Source: an uncultured Acetatifactor sp. (GTDB taxonomy: Bacteria; Bacillota; Clostridia; Lachnospirales; Lachnospiraceae). From it: a stretch of DNA of 64,000 nucleotides. Numbering within the stretch: position 1 is the first letter of the stretch; each line of letters starts with the position of its first letter. The translations under genes and the position numbers were made by a program. The notes beneath the pieces are model-generated. The model saw only the letters and a program-made list of their open reading frames with translations, was not told the origin of the DNA and did not search any database. Positions 27,353-35,775 of this stretch are shown piece after piece. The stretch covers positions 9,782 through 73,781 of the forward strand of contig CAJUTJ010000143.1 of assembly GCA_910589655.1 (NCBI GenBank). The letters run 5' to 3'.

Positions 27353-27524
27353 ATTATTATCGGCAATAGGCAGATTCTTTCGGCAGAGTCAAAAGTGTGC
27401 CTCTGTGTATTTTTGCAAGACTTTTGTGTTGTTGTATCATATACGTATAAAATCCATACATTGACAAATAATGTGTGTAATCTGTGGTATTCAATTCCTG
27501 TTTGGACAGGAACTGTTGCAAACT

Positions 27525-27720
27525 GTTAAAGCAGTTAGAAGAATCGCTTGTGCGATTCTTCCAGACTTGCACCAATTCATAAATTGTTTGTGCCGACTGC
27601 GTCGGCATGTTTGGAAGTATGAGAAGAATGCCCAAAACATGGATTTTTCTATTCGGGCTTTAGCTCCGTGGGATTGTGGATCACAGCGGAGCTGTTACAT
27701 GGGAGTTAGTATGGAATAAA
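27525..27720 (+). repeat. Family B palindromic module chain before spoVAB
   Basis: GAAGAATCGC-ttgt-GCGATTCTTC, then ACTTGCACCAATTCATAAATTG, then TGCCGACTGCGTCGGCA, nearly identical to 2014-2085. A GTGGATCACAGCGGAGCTGTTACATGGGAGTTAGTATGGA stretch (27673 onwards) carries the GGGAGTTAGTATG tail found at other copies. The stretch 27353-27524 shows nothing recognisable. Confidence 0.6.
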
Positions 27721-27750
27721 TTTTTGAAAAGGGGAGTGTAATATTGTAAT

Positions 27751-28230
27751 ATGAAAACCCTGTTTTTAATAGTAATCGGAACAAGCTACGGCATGTTGTC
27801 CTCAGCGGGCGTGTTTACCGTATTGGTGGCGGTGGGGCTTGTGCCGCGTTTTGCGGGAAAAACACATACGTCCAAGAAAGTACTGCTTTATGAGGAGATG
27901 GTGATATTTGGGACGCTGACGGGCTGTGTCTTAAGTGTTTTCTCCCGTTATTGCCAGTTTGGCGCATGGTGGCAGGGCAGGTTTCCGGATCAAATGAAAC
28001 TGTGGCTGGGAATCGGAGTATTCTGGCAGGCGGTATACGGACTATTTGCCGGGATGTTTATCGGCTGTCTTGCCCTTGCCATTGCGGAGATGCTGGACAG
28101 TATTCCGATCTTGACAAGGAGGATTTCCTTCCGCCATGGGATTGGGTTGGCGGTTCTCAGTATGGCGGTTGGAAAGCTTTGCGGTTCATTAATCTATTTT
28201 TTGACGGAATTCCATAGAACTGCGGGTTAG
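27751..28230 (+). CDS. spoVAB: Stage V sporulation protein AB
   Basis: 159 residues, mostly hydrophobic. The N-terminal GTSYGMLSSAGVFTVLVAVGLVPRFAG resembles the SpoVAB consensus (glycine-rich helix, VLGIVPR motif), and the next conserved stretch LYEEMVIFGTLTGCVLS also agrees. Four membrane helices are predicted by eye. SpoVA proteins form the spore inner-membrane channel for dipicolinic acid uptake and release. It precedes spoVAA here, the reverse of the B. subtilis order. AGGGGAG lies 14 bases upstream of ATG 27751, rather far. Confidence 0.82.
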   Translation: MKTLFLIVIGTSYGMLSSAGVFTVLVAVGLVPRFAGKTHTSKKVLLYEEMVIFGTLTGCVLSVFSRYCQFGAWWQGRFPDQMKLWLGIGVFWQAVYGLFAGMFIGCLALAIAEMLDSIPILTRRISFRHGIGLAVLSMAVGKLCGSLIYFLTEFHRTAG

Positions 28231-28435
28231 TGTGAAAAAGGGCGTTTCACAATACTGATTTGAGCGCCCGCCAAAGCGGGCAAAAGCTCATGCCAGAGGG
28301 TATTTCGTGGAGAAGCGCTAAGCTTCCCAAATGCCAGAGCAGTTAGGAAAATGCCTAAAACAGAGCCATTCTCCGCACAGATATGAGATTCTGCCAGACG
28401 GAATCATGAAGATTAGTGTGAGAAGATTTTCCGGT
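28231..28435 (+). repeat. Family B module chain between spoVAB and spoVAA
   Basis: Contains GTGAAAAAGGGCGTTTCAC, CGCCCGCCAAAGCGGGC, TCTGCCAGACGGAATCATGAAGATTAGTGTGAGAAG and related linkers also found at 40680-41215. An in-frame GTG/ATG within it could extend SpoVAA artificially. Confidence 0.6.
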
Positions 28436-28459
28436 TCAGGAGAAAGAGAGGGTTTCAAG

Positions 28460-29086
28460 ATGTCGAACGTGACGGTTTATTTAAAATGTGACAGGAACGT
28501 AGAAGTACAGTCGGAGGACGTATTCCTCTCGGATCTGGGAGAGCTGCGGTGCTCGGACAGTGTAACCTCTGCAAAGCTGAAAGCGTTGAAGGCGCATCAT
28601 TTCGGGAAGCAGGATACAAAGCGCTGTGTGATCAGCACTTTAAAATTGGTGAAATTAATGGAGGAAAGCTGTCCCAATATTACGGTGCAGATTGTAGGGG
28701 AACCGGATGTACTGGTGGAATGGGTCAGTGTGAATAAACATAAGGGCTGGCAGCAGTGGCTGAAAGCGGCGCTGGTATGTCTGGTCAGCTTTTTCGGCAC
28801 TGCATTCACTATTATGGCATACCACAATGACGTGGGCATCAATGATGTGTTTACGGAAGTGTATAAAATCGTCATGAACAGAGAGCCTCAGGGACTGAAT
28901 ACTTTAGAAGTATCTTATTCCTTGGGATTGGCAGCGGGGATTATCGTATTCTTTAACCATATCGGCGGCAGGCGGATTACCAAAGATCCTACTCCTATTG
29001 AAGTGGCAATGCGGAATTACGAGGAAGACGTGGACAAAGCGCTGATTGCCACGGCGGGCAGAGAAGGGAAGGAAGAGGAGGCATAG
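28460..29086 (+). CDS. spoVAA: Stage V sporulation protein AA
   Basis: 208 residues from ATG 28460, matching the length of B. subtilis SpoVAA. The N-terminal soluble domain starts VTVYLKCDRNVEV and includes a beta-rich VYL...SDLGEL region. Two membrane helices (~125-148 and ~170-192) follow, with the conserved SFFGTAFTIMAYHNDVGI and FFNHIGGRRITKDPTPIEVAM motifs. It belongs to the DPA channel set of the spore inner membrane. AGAGAGGG precedes the start; an upstream in-frame start at 28331 lies in the repeat chain and is unlikely. Confidence 0.9.
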   Translation: MSNVTVYLKCDRNVEVQSEDVFLSDLGELRCSDSVTSAKLKALKAHHFGKQDTKRCVISTLKLVKLMEESCPNITVQIVGEPDVLVEWVSVNKHKGWQQWLKAALVCLVSFFGTAFTIMAYHNDVGINDVFTEVYKIVMNREPQGLNTLEVSYSLGLAAGIIVFFNHIGGRRITKDPTPIEVAMRNYEEDVDKALIATAGREGKEEEA

Positions 29087-29144
29087 GGAAAGGTGTTTCT
29101 TCCAAACAAACTTCCGCTTTTTATTATAGCGATAGAAACGATTC

Positions 29145-29215
29145 TAAAAGGCATCGGGATTGCAATTTGTGCGCCTGCCAGAGCGGGCATATGGGAGTCA
29201 GCGTGAGAAACTATG
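29145..29215 (+). repeat. Short family B module after spoVAA
   Basis: CGCCTGCCAGAGCGGGCATATGGGAGTCAGCGTGAGAA, with a degenerate stem compared with the CCCGCC/GGCGGG copies. Confidence 0.5.
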
Positions 29216-29250
29216 TTATGACATTAATTTTATGAGACAGGAGCTATTCT

Positions 29251-29685
29251 ATGATTGATAAAACAAAAAAATATTGGACGGGGGATTGTGCCGACGATAT
29301 ATCTGAATGGCTTCGTTTATACGCGGAAGACGATTCCATGGATATTAAGCCTGTTATCTGCCATACCTGTGGGGGCGATTCTTTTGAACTGCGGGTTGAC
29401 CAGACCGAGGGAGCGGTCCAAGTGACATGTACATCCTGTGGCACAAAGAAAATATTACTGGATTGCGACGACGTTTGGGAAGATGCAAAGCCGAGGCTGC
29501 GGAAATGCCGTATATGCAAAACTTGTAAATCCTATCATGTAAGGGTCGGGTTTATCCGTAGGGAAAACGGAAGTGTAAAATGGGTCTATATTGGAAATCG
29601 GTGTACGAATTGCGGCACATTGGGTTCTTATTTGGACTGGAAAATCGACTATGAACCGACGGATGAAATGGAACAAAATATATAG
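29251..29685 (+). CDS. Zinc-ribbon protein of unknown function
   Basis: 144 residues with two complete zinc-ribbon units: CHTCGG...CTSCG (residues ~37-73) and CKTCKS...CTNCG (~90-130). A short acidic N-terminus precedes them. It has no membrane segment and no recognised catalytic motif. It sits between spoVAA and spoVAC, where other Clostridia carry no such gene, so it may have been inserted in a rearranged spoVA locus. ATG 29251 follows ACAGGAGC. Confidence 0.6.
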   Translation: MIDKTKKYWTGDCADDISEWLRLYAEDDSMDIKPVICHTCGGDSFELRVDQTEGAVQVTCTSCGTKKILLDCDDVWEDAKPRLRKCRICKTCKSYHVRVGFIRRENGSVKWVYIGNRCTNCGTLGSYLDWKIDYEPTDEMEQNI

Positions 29686-29830
29686 CTTTTTATTTTGTGG
29701 TAATATAATCAACCTTTTGCGGAATGCTTTAAGATTGTGCGCTGTAGTGTCAGGGCGTATTTGAAAAAGCTTTTCACAAAATACATAAAACCTCCTTTTC
29801 TACACATACTGAGGAAAATGTAAATAATGC

Positions 29831-29975
29831 GGTAACAGTTCAGAGAGCCCTTGCCGCGAAGTCAAAATCGCGTCCCTATGCGATTTTGCGAGACATGCGG
29901 GCGCCAAAACGCATTCTTTCCGCGTTTTGTGTGCATTCTTGTAACGGTTTTGTGTCCTGTCTGAACTGTTACATA
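29831..29975 (+). repeat. Family A module array, copy 3
   Basis: AAAATCGC/GCGATTTT, then GCGCCAAAACGC/GCGTTTTGTGTGCAT, enclosed by GTAACAG/CTGTTAC. The stem differs from copies 1 and 2, but the TGTGCAT flank is the same. Confidence 0.65.
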
Positions 29976-30020
29976 ATGCGTTTACCGCGCAGTTTCCATA
30001 AAGTGAAAAGGAGGCCGTAT

Positions 30021-30494
30021 ATGGCAGAGACTAAGCAGGAAAAAGAACAACAGCAGAAAGAATATGAAAAATATGTCAAGGAGGTAACCCCTACACATAA
30101 TCTGGGAATCCAGATGGCGAAGGCTTTTGTTACCGGCGGAATTATCTGCTGTATCGGACAGTTCATTTTAAATTATGCGGGACAGCTGGGGCTTGATAAG
30201 CAGACGGCGGGAAGCTGGTGTTCCCTGATTTTGGTGCTTGCATCCGTGCTTCTTACCGGATTAAACATTTATCCTAAGATTGTGAAATGGGGCGGCGCAG
30301 GTGCACTTGTTCCCATCACCGGCTTTGCCAACGGCGTGGCGGCGCCTGCCATTGAGTATAAGACGGAGGGGCAGGTCTTCGGGATTGGGTGTAAAATTTT
30401 TACCATTGCGGGACCGGTGATCCTGTACGGGATTTTTGCAAGCTGGCTGCTGGGGCTGGTGTACTGGATTGGAAAATGTTTTGGGGTATTTTAG
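30021..30494 (+). CDS. spoVAC: Stage V sporulation protein AC
   Basis: 157 residues from ATG 30021, which follows AAAAGGAGG. The family pattern is clear: AKAFVTGGIICCIGQ, then VLLTGLNIYPKI, GAGALVPITGFANGVAAPAIEYKTEGQVFG and a final membrane helix. SpoVAC is the mechanosensitive component of the spore DPA channel. Its 3' 130 bases plus terminator are duplicated 4.5 kb downstream. spoVAD and spoVAE, its usual followers, are not found in the window. Confidence 0.93.
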   Translation: MAETKQEKEQQQKEYEKYVKEVTPTHNLGIQMAKAFVTGGIICCIGQFILNYAGQLGLDKQTAGSWCSLILVLASVLLTGLNIYPKIVKWGGAGALVPITGFANGVAAPAIEYKTEGQVFGIGCKIFTIAGPVILYGIFASWLLGLVYWIGKCFGVF

Positions 30495-30578
30495 GGAAAA
30501 TAAGAAATAGACATAGGAGCAGATTATGCGTTATGAGCAGGGTGGCGAATGGAATGATTCGTAGTCCTGCTTTTTATT
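30366..30578 (+). repeat. 213-bp direct repeat, left copy (spoVAC 3' end plus terminator)
   Basis: Identical to 34912-35124 except for two noted mismatches (CTTCGGG/CTTTGGG and GGGGCTGG/GGGACTGG). It comprises the last ~43 codons of spoVAC and its terminator, and marks the left edge of a cargo of about 4.3 kb. Confidence 0.95.
30536..30578 (+). terminator. Intrinsic terminator of spoVAC
   Basis: AGCAGG/CCTGCT with an inner GAAT/ATTC pairing, then TTTTATT. A second copy is at 35082-35124. Confidence 0.7.
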
Positions 30579-30930
30579 GTGCTTTTGGCTTTTTTCGATT
30601 ATAATATGGATATGGAGTTTGATAATGTTCCTTTGGAAATCATACTGTTTTCTGACAGTGAGGAATGTGATTTCACCAAATCTATTTCAGTATATGATGC
30701 GAATTGTTTCAAAAAATGGCTGGTGTACAAAAGTGCCTGGGGATGTGCTGGGACAAATGGGAGAAAACATTTTTTAGGGAGCAATTGATTTGAAGATTTT
30801 TTTCATTCTTTAGGAATCACTATTTACTGATTGGGGAAGTGTGGTTGAGTGATTTGACCGTGCGGATGGGAATTAGGAAGATTACAAATACAATCAATAC
30901 AAATGCGGCGGCATAGAAGGGGGACGATCT
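30579..30930. other. Gene-free left part of the inserted segment
   Basis: A short frame from ATG 30606 (60 residues, MDMEFDNVPLEIILF...) has no ribosome-binding site and no recognised motif; it may be a remnant. Nothing else is supported. Confidence 0.4.
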
Positions 30931-31482
30931 GTGAGTGTGCTAATGAATACAGAAGTAGATATATTATCGGTCATGTATGAGGGGGATAAGAATAGAGATG
31001 CCGCAGATAAGATCAGGGGATTTTTATTTCAGGATTATGTTACGATTATGTGTCTGCTTCAAAATCAAGTGAAATATGTCTGGTCAGAATATCTTGAGGA
31101 TGTGGATGTATTTTTCGAGGACGGCACATTTGAATTTATTCAGGTAAAGTATTATCCGAAGAGATCTCCAAATGTGAAGGAAATTTCGACAGATCTTTAT
31201 TATCAGTATCTCCGTATTCAGATGCTTCGGAGTACTTTGAAAGCAAAACCAAGCCTTTATATTCATAGAAACTCAAAGGTTGAGAAACCGACGCTTGATG
31301 AAATGAAAGTGTATATCGGACTTGGAAATGCGTTTCCAAAGTCAGTAACTTATCCAAATACAGCAGAATCAACTGCCTGGCTGAGAGCAAATGTCTATTC
31401 AACGAATAAGAAGGAGGAACAGAAGAAAAAGGTAACTTTAATGTTCCTTAATAACCGAGCGAATCGTGTAATATTTATATAA
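30931..31482 (+). CDS. N-terminal part of a Cap4/DUF4297-like nuclease, truncated
   Basis: 183 residues from GTG 30931 (GAAGGGGGAC upstream). Residues ~22-75 carry RGFLFQDYVTIMCLL and, further on, EYLEDVDVFFEDGTFEFIQVKYY, an arrangement typical of DUF4297/Cap4 dsDNA nuclease domains (conserved D and QVK of a PD-(D/E)XK-like fold). Such domains occur as effectors of anti-phage systems (CBASS and others). Full-length members are much longer, and this frame stops 120 bases before the end of an IS110 transposase, so it is probably truncated by the insertion or by deletion. Confidence 0.65.
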   Translation: MSVLMNTEVDILSVMYEGDKNRDAADKIRGFLFQDYVTIMCLLQNQVKYVWSEYLEDVDVFFEDGTFEFIQVKYYPKRSPNVKEISTDLYYQYLRIQMLRSTLKAKPSLYIHRNSKVEKPTLDEMKVYIGLGNAFPKSVTYPNTAESTAWLRANVYSTNKKEEQKKKVTLMFLNNRANRVIFI

Positions 31483-31601
31483 TAGTTTTTAAAGCAATTT
31501 GGTAATATGTCAAGAGGAAAATGAAAAAGATTTTCTTGGAAAAGGGTAACCTTAATAGACCTACGACCTGGCAAGAACGTAAGTTTGATATGCGGTATGG
31601 A

Positions 31602-32882
31602 TTACCTACTCTTTTCCGGAGAGTAGAGTTGGCCCTTGTCCAGCAGACCGAAGAGCAGACGTATAAATTTACGGGAAGTCAACGCGAGTGCTCGTTTATG
31701 CTGATGGTTTCTTGTCTCAGCATATTTCTTGTCATAGAAGGCTTTGTATTCAGGACAGTGCCTTATAACACTTCCGGCAGCTTCTATGATGTAGTAGCGC
31801 AGATATCTGTTGCCAGCTTTGCTCATGTGTTTGTCTTCGGCTACGAAGTCGCCGGAGTCATTATCGTTCCAAACGATACCACAGTATTTTGCGAGGGCAT
31901 TGGCATTAGGAAAAGCCTTAATGGAACCCATTTCGGCCAGGATACCGGCTGAATAAACCTTACCGATTCCGGGAATGGAATTCAGTACAGTGTACTCGTC
32001 AGGGTTTAGTCCCTGAACTGTTTGAAGGATTGCCTTATCAATCGCCTTGAGTTCCCTTTCGAAGGAACTGATACAGTTAAATGAGGAAGCGATTGAGATG
32101 GTAAGCGGCTCATAGAGGCATTTATCAAGCCGGTATGAGTTGCGTGCTGCAGCCTGTAAGATTTTTGCTGTTTCTTCCGGATCAGCAATACGGCCTTTGC
32201 TCTTGGAGTTGATAAAAGCGACGAGGTCTTCTGCTGATGAGTTTACGATATCTTCATTCGTTGTGTACTCAGTAAGGATGGCTTCAGCTGTGGCACCATA
32301 TTTGTTTGCGAATGGATGCTGTCCATCACGGAGTAATGCGTATTCACTGAACTTGAGATAAATGTTGTTGAGCATGTAAGTCTTTTCCCTTGCGATACAT
32401 TCAGTGATGTGCATACGGTGTCTGGTAAGACGCTGCAGGGCAAGGTATTGGGAACCCCGCCATGGTTTGATTGCAATACGCCCTACACGGGCAAAATCAG
32501 CAATCACATAAGAATCAATGCCATCATTCTTTCCGATGTCGTTAAAGGACTTCTTGTAGTTCTTGACTTCCTTCGGATTGAGACAGTAAACCCTGACAGA
32601 GAATGGTGCAAGCAGGTCACTGGAAGAAAGATAATTCGCCAGGTGGACACCATAGAAACCAGTGGCTTCCATACCGATCACAACGTATTTGAACGGATGG
32701 TTATGCTCTAACACATCAGCAATCATCTGTTCCATAAGGGCTGCACCTTCCTGAGTGTTTTCTACAGGTTTCATCCTGATGTAGAACTTCTCATTGAAAT
32801 CAAGTGCAGAAATAACATGAGTACGGGATGCAATGTCAATCCCAACAAACAGCGTTGAGAGGTAATCAATAGGTTCTTTCAC
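31602..32882 (-). CDS. IS110-family transposase (DEDD RuvC-like)
   Basis: 426 residues. The N-terminal DEDD domain has FVGIDIASRTHV (Asp16), VIGMEATG, and the pair in GKNDGIDSYVIADFAR. The C-terminal Tnp20 domain has LNSIPGIGKVYSAGILAEMG and NANALAKYCGI, with the conserved serine expected near KHMSKAGNRYLR. This family uses an RNA-guided bridge mechanism in characterised members. The start is GTG 32882 with AAAGGTGGTGAT upstream. A nearly complete coding frame suggests the element may be active. Precise ends were not determined; it probably spans about 31490 to 33060. Confidence 0.95.
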   Translation of the reverse strand: MKEPIDYLSTLFVGIDIASRTHVISALDFNEKFYIRMKPVENTQEGAALMEQMIADVLEHNHPFKYVVIGMEATGFYGVHLANYLSSSDLLAPFSVRVYCLNPKEVKNYKKSFNDIGKNDGIDSYVIADFARVGRIAIKPWRGSQYLALQRLTRHRMHITECIAREKTYMLNNIYLKFSEYALLRDGQHPFANKYGATAEAILTEYTTNEDIVNSSAEDLVAFINSKSKGRIADPEETAKILQAAARNSYRLDKCLYEPLTISIASSFNCISSFERELKAIDKAILQTVQGLNPDEYTVLNSIPGIGKVYSAGILAEMGSIKAFPNANALAKYCGIVWNDNDSGDFVAEDKHMSKAGNRYLRYYIIEAAGSVIRHCPEYKAFYDKKYAETRNHQHKRALALTSRKFIRLLFGLLDKGQLYSPEKSR

Positions 32883-33060
32883 GGATCATCACCACCTTTC
32901 AATAAAAATGAAGAAGAGTAATCATGGCTTATCCCAGATCACTACGCCGCCCTAAACCTCGCGTTATGAGCATTGCCCGGCAGAAATACCCTGCTGGTGG
33001 CTAGATACCGGGATGCAGCATTTGTGTAATAAGTCTTAGCGTAGCGTTAGGGCTGCAGGC
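32883..33060 (-). ncRNA. Candidate bridge-RNA region upstream of the IS110 transposase
   Basis: This non-coding part of the IS110 element precedes the transposase start on the minus strand. It holds a strong hairpin whose outer arms (GCATTGCCCGG 32970-32980 and CCGGGATGC 33008-33016, plus strand) enclose a GC-rich loop. In characterised IS110 elements such as IS621, an RNA from the region upstream of the transposase guides target and donor recognition. The loop positions were not worked out. Nothing else in 33061-33317 is recognised. Confidence 0.45.
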
Positions 33061-33317
33061 TTTCTTGGCAATAGCAGAAGCTTTGCTGGAGCGATAAAGC
33101 AGTAACCATAGCTACAGTTCTTATGAACCTTATTGTAACATCTGGGGCCATGACTATAAAGTAACTTATTAACCAATAGACACAGAATGGATGAACCAGC
33201 ATGATGGAAGAAGAATCTTCGGAAAGGATTTTTAGAATTATCCTTCTGTCTAATCAAAAAAGAATAAGTCTGTAAGCTGTTTTTCTTGCTTACAAACTTA
33301 TTATACGAGGAGCAAAT

Positions 33318-34811
33318 ATGGAAGAATTGTTTGAATTGACAGAATTTGATTCTTACAAAGAAGATAACCGCAGGGAAGTTAAAAAAGCAGAAGGCGGACT
33401 TCCAAATAGCTTGTGGGATACTTACTCTGCTTTTGCCAATTGCTATGGTGGAGTTATCATTCTTGGGGTAAAAGAGGATAAAAATGGTAATTGGCATACA
33501 ACCGGCCTGAAAAATGCGGCAAAATTGAAGAAGGATTTCTGGGATACTCTTAATAACCGTAAAAAGGTGAGTATAAATCTTTTGAAAGATGATGATGTGG
33601 AAACTTTTTCGGTGCCCGGCACAGATGACGTGATTATGGTAATCTGGGTGCCGAGTGCAAAGCGGGAACAAAAGCCGGTATACATCAATGATGATTTGTT
33701 TGGAGGAACTTTCCGCAGAAATTGGGAGGGAGACTATCACTGTACCAGATTGCAGGTCAAAACAATGCTAAGAGATCAGGTAGAGGAAACCATGGATATG
33801 GAAGTACTTGACGAGGCTGAAATGAAAGATTTGAATCGGGATTCCATTCGGGGTTACCGTAACAGCCATAAATCTTTTAAGCCGGGGCATCCATTTGAGA
33901 GGTTGGATGACAATGAGTATCTCAGAGTAATTGGAGCAGCAGGACTTTCAAAAGAGGACAAAAGGCTTCATCCCACTGCCGCAGGTATGCTTATGTTTGG
34001 AAATGAGTATGATATCGTGAGGTATTTTCCAGAATATTTTTTGGATTATAGGGAAAATCCGGATACGGTAATCAGATGGACGGACAGGCTTCAATCATCT
34101 TCCGGAGAATGGTCAGGAAATTTATTTGATTTTTATTTTCGCGTATACAATAAGATGATTAAGGATATCAAGGTCCCGTTTAAGATGAAGGGAGGTTTTC
34201 GGATAGACGATACTCCGGTTCACAGGGCACTACGGGAAGCGTTGGCAAATTGCATTATAAATATGGATTTTTATGGAAAATATGGTGTACTCATAATCAA
34301 AGAAGATGATAAAGTCATATTGGAGAATCCCGGTTATATCAGACTCGGAAAGGAACAGATGCGTAGGGGTGGAAAATCCGACCCTAGAAATAAGAGTTTG
34401 ATGAAAATGTTTAATCTGATAGATATAGGTGAGCATGCAGGCAGCGGAGTACCGAATATATTTAATGTTTGGGAAGATGAGGGCTGGGAGGAGCCTGTCA
34501 TAAAAGAAAGCTTTGATCCGGATAGAACGTCACTGACGCTAAAATTTGTTAAAAAACAAGCGATAAAAACAAGCGATAAAAAACAAGCGATAAAAACAAG
34601 CGATAAAAAGCAAGCGATAAAAACAGGCAAAAATAGGAAAGAAATCAGGTCATACCTCCAAAAATGTGAAACAGCAAAAACAAGCGATATTGCGGAATTG
34701 CTTGGTTTGAGTATGGCAAGAACGAGGGCAATACTTTCTGAAATGGATGATGTTGAGACGTTGGGAACAAATAGAACAAGAAGGTATCGGCTGCGGGAGA
34801 AAGGCGAATAA
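33318..34811 (+). CDS. Schlafen/AlbA_2-domain ATP-binding protein with winged helix
   Basis: 497 residues. The first ~150 residues match an AlbA_2-type domain (KEDNRREVKKAEGGLPNSLWDTYSAFANCYGGVIILGVKE). The middle has a HATPase_c_4-like ATP-binding part (REALANCIINMDFYGKYGVLI and GEHAGSGVPNIFNVW). The C-terminus has a winged helix (KTSDIAELLGLSMARTRAILSEMD). A lysine-rich linker of three KKQAIKTSD-like repeats joins the last two. Proteins of this build act as transcription regulators or in phage defence. Context (next to a Cap4-like fragment, between spoVAC duplicates) favours accessory cargo. No strong ribosome-binding site at ATG 33318 (GAGGAGC upstream). Confidence 0.8.
   Translation: MEELFELTEFDSYKEDNRREVKKAEGGLPNSLWDTYSAFANCYGGVIILGVKEDKNGNWHTTGLKNAAKLKKDFWDTLNNRKKVSINLLKDDDVETFSVPGTDDVIMVIWVPSAKREQKPVYINDDLFGGTFRRNWEGDYHCTRLQVKTMLRDQVEETMDMEVLDEAEMKDLNRDSIRGYRNSHKSFKPGHPFERLDDNEYLRVIGAAGLSKEDKRLHPTAAGMLMFGNEYDIVRYFPEYFLDYRENPDTVIRWTDRLQSSSGEWSGNLFDFYFRVYNKMIKDIKVPFKMKGGFRIDDTPVHRALREALANCIINMDFYGKYGVLIIKEDDKVILENPGYIRLGKEQMRRGGKSDPRNKSLMKMFNLIDIGEHAGSGVPNIFNVWEDEGWEEPVIKESFDPDRTSLTLKFVKKQAIKTSDKKQAIKTSDKKQAIKTGKNRKEIRSYLQKCETAKTSDIAELLGLSMARTRAILSEMDDVETLGTNRTRRYRLREKGE
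34551..34625 (+). repeat. 27-bp in-frame tandem repeat in the AlbA ATPase gene
   Basis: CAAGCGATAAAA recurs at 34557, 34570, 34584, 34597 and 34611 with alternating 13/14-bp spacing, giving a 27-bp period (9 residues). It encodes repeats of the lysine-rich linker. A further related string (ACAAGCGATAT) occurs at about 34680. Confidence 0.9.
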
Positions 34812-34911
34812 AGGAATGCTTGAAAATAGTTGGGGAATGACGGATTAGAAAATATTTATATCAGGGCTTTGACAAAAAGTAAAATGAATGGGTCCTAACT
34901 TGACACAAGCA

Positions 34912-35124
34912 GAGGGGCAGGTCTTTGGGATTGGGTGTAAAATTTTTACCATTGCGGGACCGGTGATCCTGTACGGGATTTTTGCAAGCTGGCTGCTGGG
35001 ACTGGTGTACTGGATTGGAAAATGTTTTGGGGTATTTTAGGGAAAATAAGAAATAGACATAGGAGCAGATTATGCGTTATGAGCAGGGTGGCGAATGGAA
35101 TGATTCGTAGTCCTGCTTTTTATT
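34912..35124 (+). repeat. 213-bp direct repeat, right copy (spoVAC 3' end plus terminator)
   Basis: A second copy of 30366-30578, without a start codon, so it codes for nothing complete. It marks the right edge of the inserted segment. The bases 34812-34911 show no other feature. Confidence 0.95.
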
Positions 35125-35204
35125 TGTGCAGTCCAAGCAATCAAAGCGATTGCTTTGGATTGTTTGTGCAAATGCACACGAAAACACCTCCCGGAACTAT
35201 CCGT

Positions 35205-35335
35205 GAATAGTAACGCTCGTTACTGTTCACTCGCTGCCGCCGTGAGGTGAAACCCGAGACAGACATGCGCGAAATCGTTGTTTTGCGATTTCTGTGCATA
35301 GGTTGCTGTGAACAGAGTGAACAGTAACTAACGCT
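35205..35335 (+). repeat. Family A module array, copy 4
   Basis: GTAACGctcGTTAC, then GCGCGAAATCGTTGTTTTGCGATTTCTGTGCAT, then TGTTCAC-type stems. Compared with copy 1 (AAACCGC/GCGGTTT), both arms changed together (AAATCGT/GCGATTT), keeping the pairing. Confidence 0.65.
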
Positions 35336-35775
35336 CCCAGAGCATGGATTCTATTGTTGTGCTTTTGGCTCTTTTCAAATATAATGAAAATATGCTGAAA
35401 GGTCTTTACAGACATTTCGTTAGATGATATCAGTTTTTGTGGCAAACAGAGGGATTTTATAAAAGTTTTATTGAAAACCGGAAAGAAATCTATATTGCTT
35501 TCCGGTGAAAAGTGGTAAAATAAAAGAATGCGGAATGGGGTAAAAGCGCCGGAAATGTAATTGGAAATTACTTTAAAGTGAATTCTGCAGATTGATTCCC
35601 ACGAGGGTCAACACACCAATACGTCCATAGGACACATGCTGCTCTGCAGCGTTTCAAGATGGATGCCCCGTTGCTTGCAGCGGGTTGACTGTTTGTGCCG
35701 CCATTGGCGGCATGTGTGAAAGTAAAGTTTCAAATATTGATTAGTATACGTATTGATGCACACAAGGAGGTAAAG
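35336..35775. other. Gap before the ankyrin genes
   Basis: Contains a hairpin ACCGGAAAG/CTTTCCGGT (about 35477-35507) and, near 35690-35715, a family B piece (TGTGCCGccattGGCGGCATGTG). No coding region is supported. Confidence 0.4.

Noticed and set aside
30606..30788. Short plus-strand frame inside the spoVAC cargo
   Set aside because: No ribosome-binding site; TATAAT overlaps its start. Possibly a gene remnant.
31521..31952. Plus-strand frame opposite the IS110 transposase
   Set aside because: It is antisense to the transposase C-terminus; the transposase domains are unambiguous.
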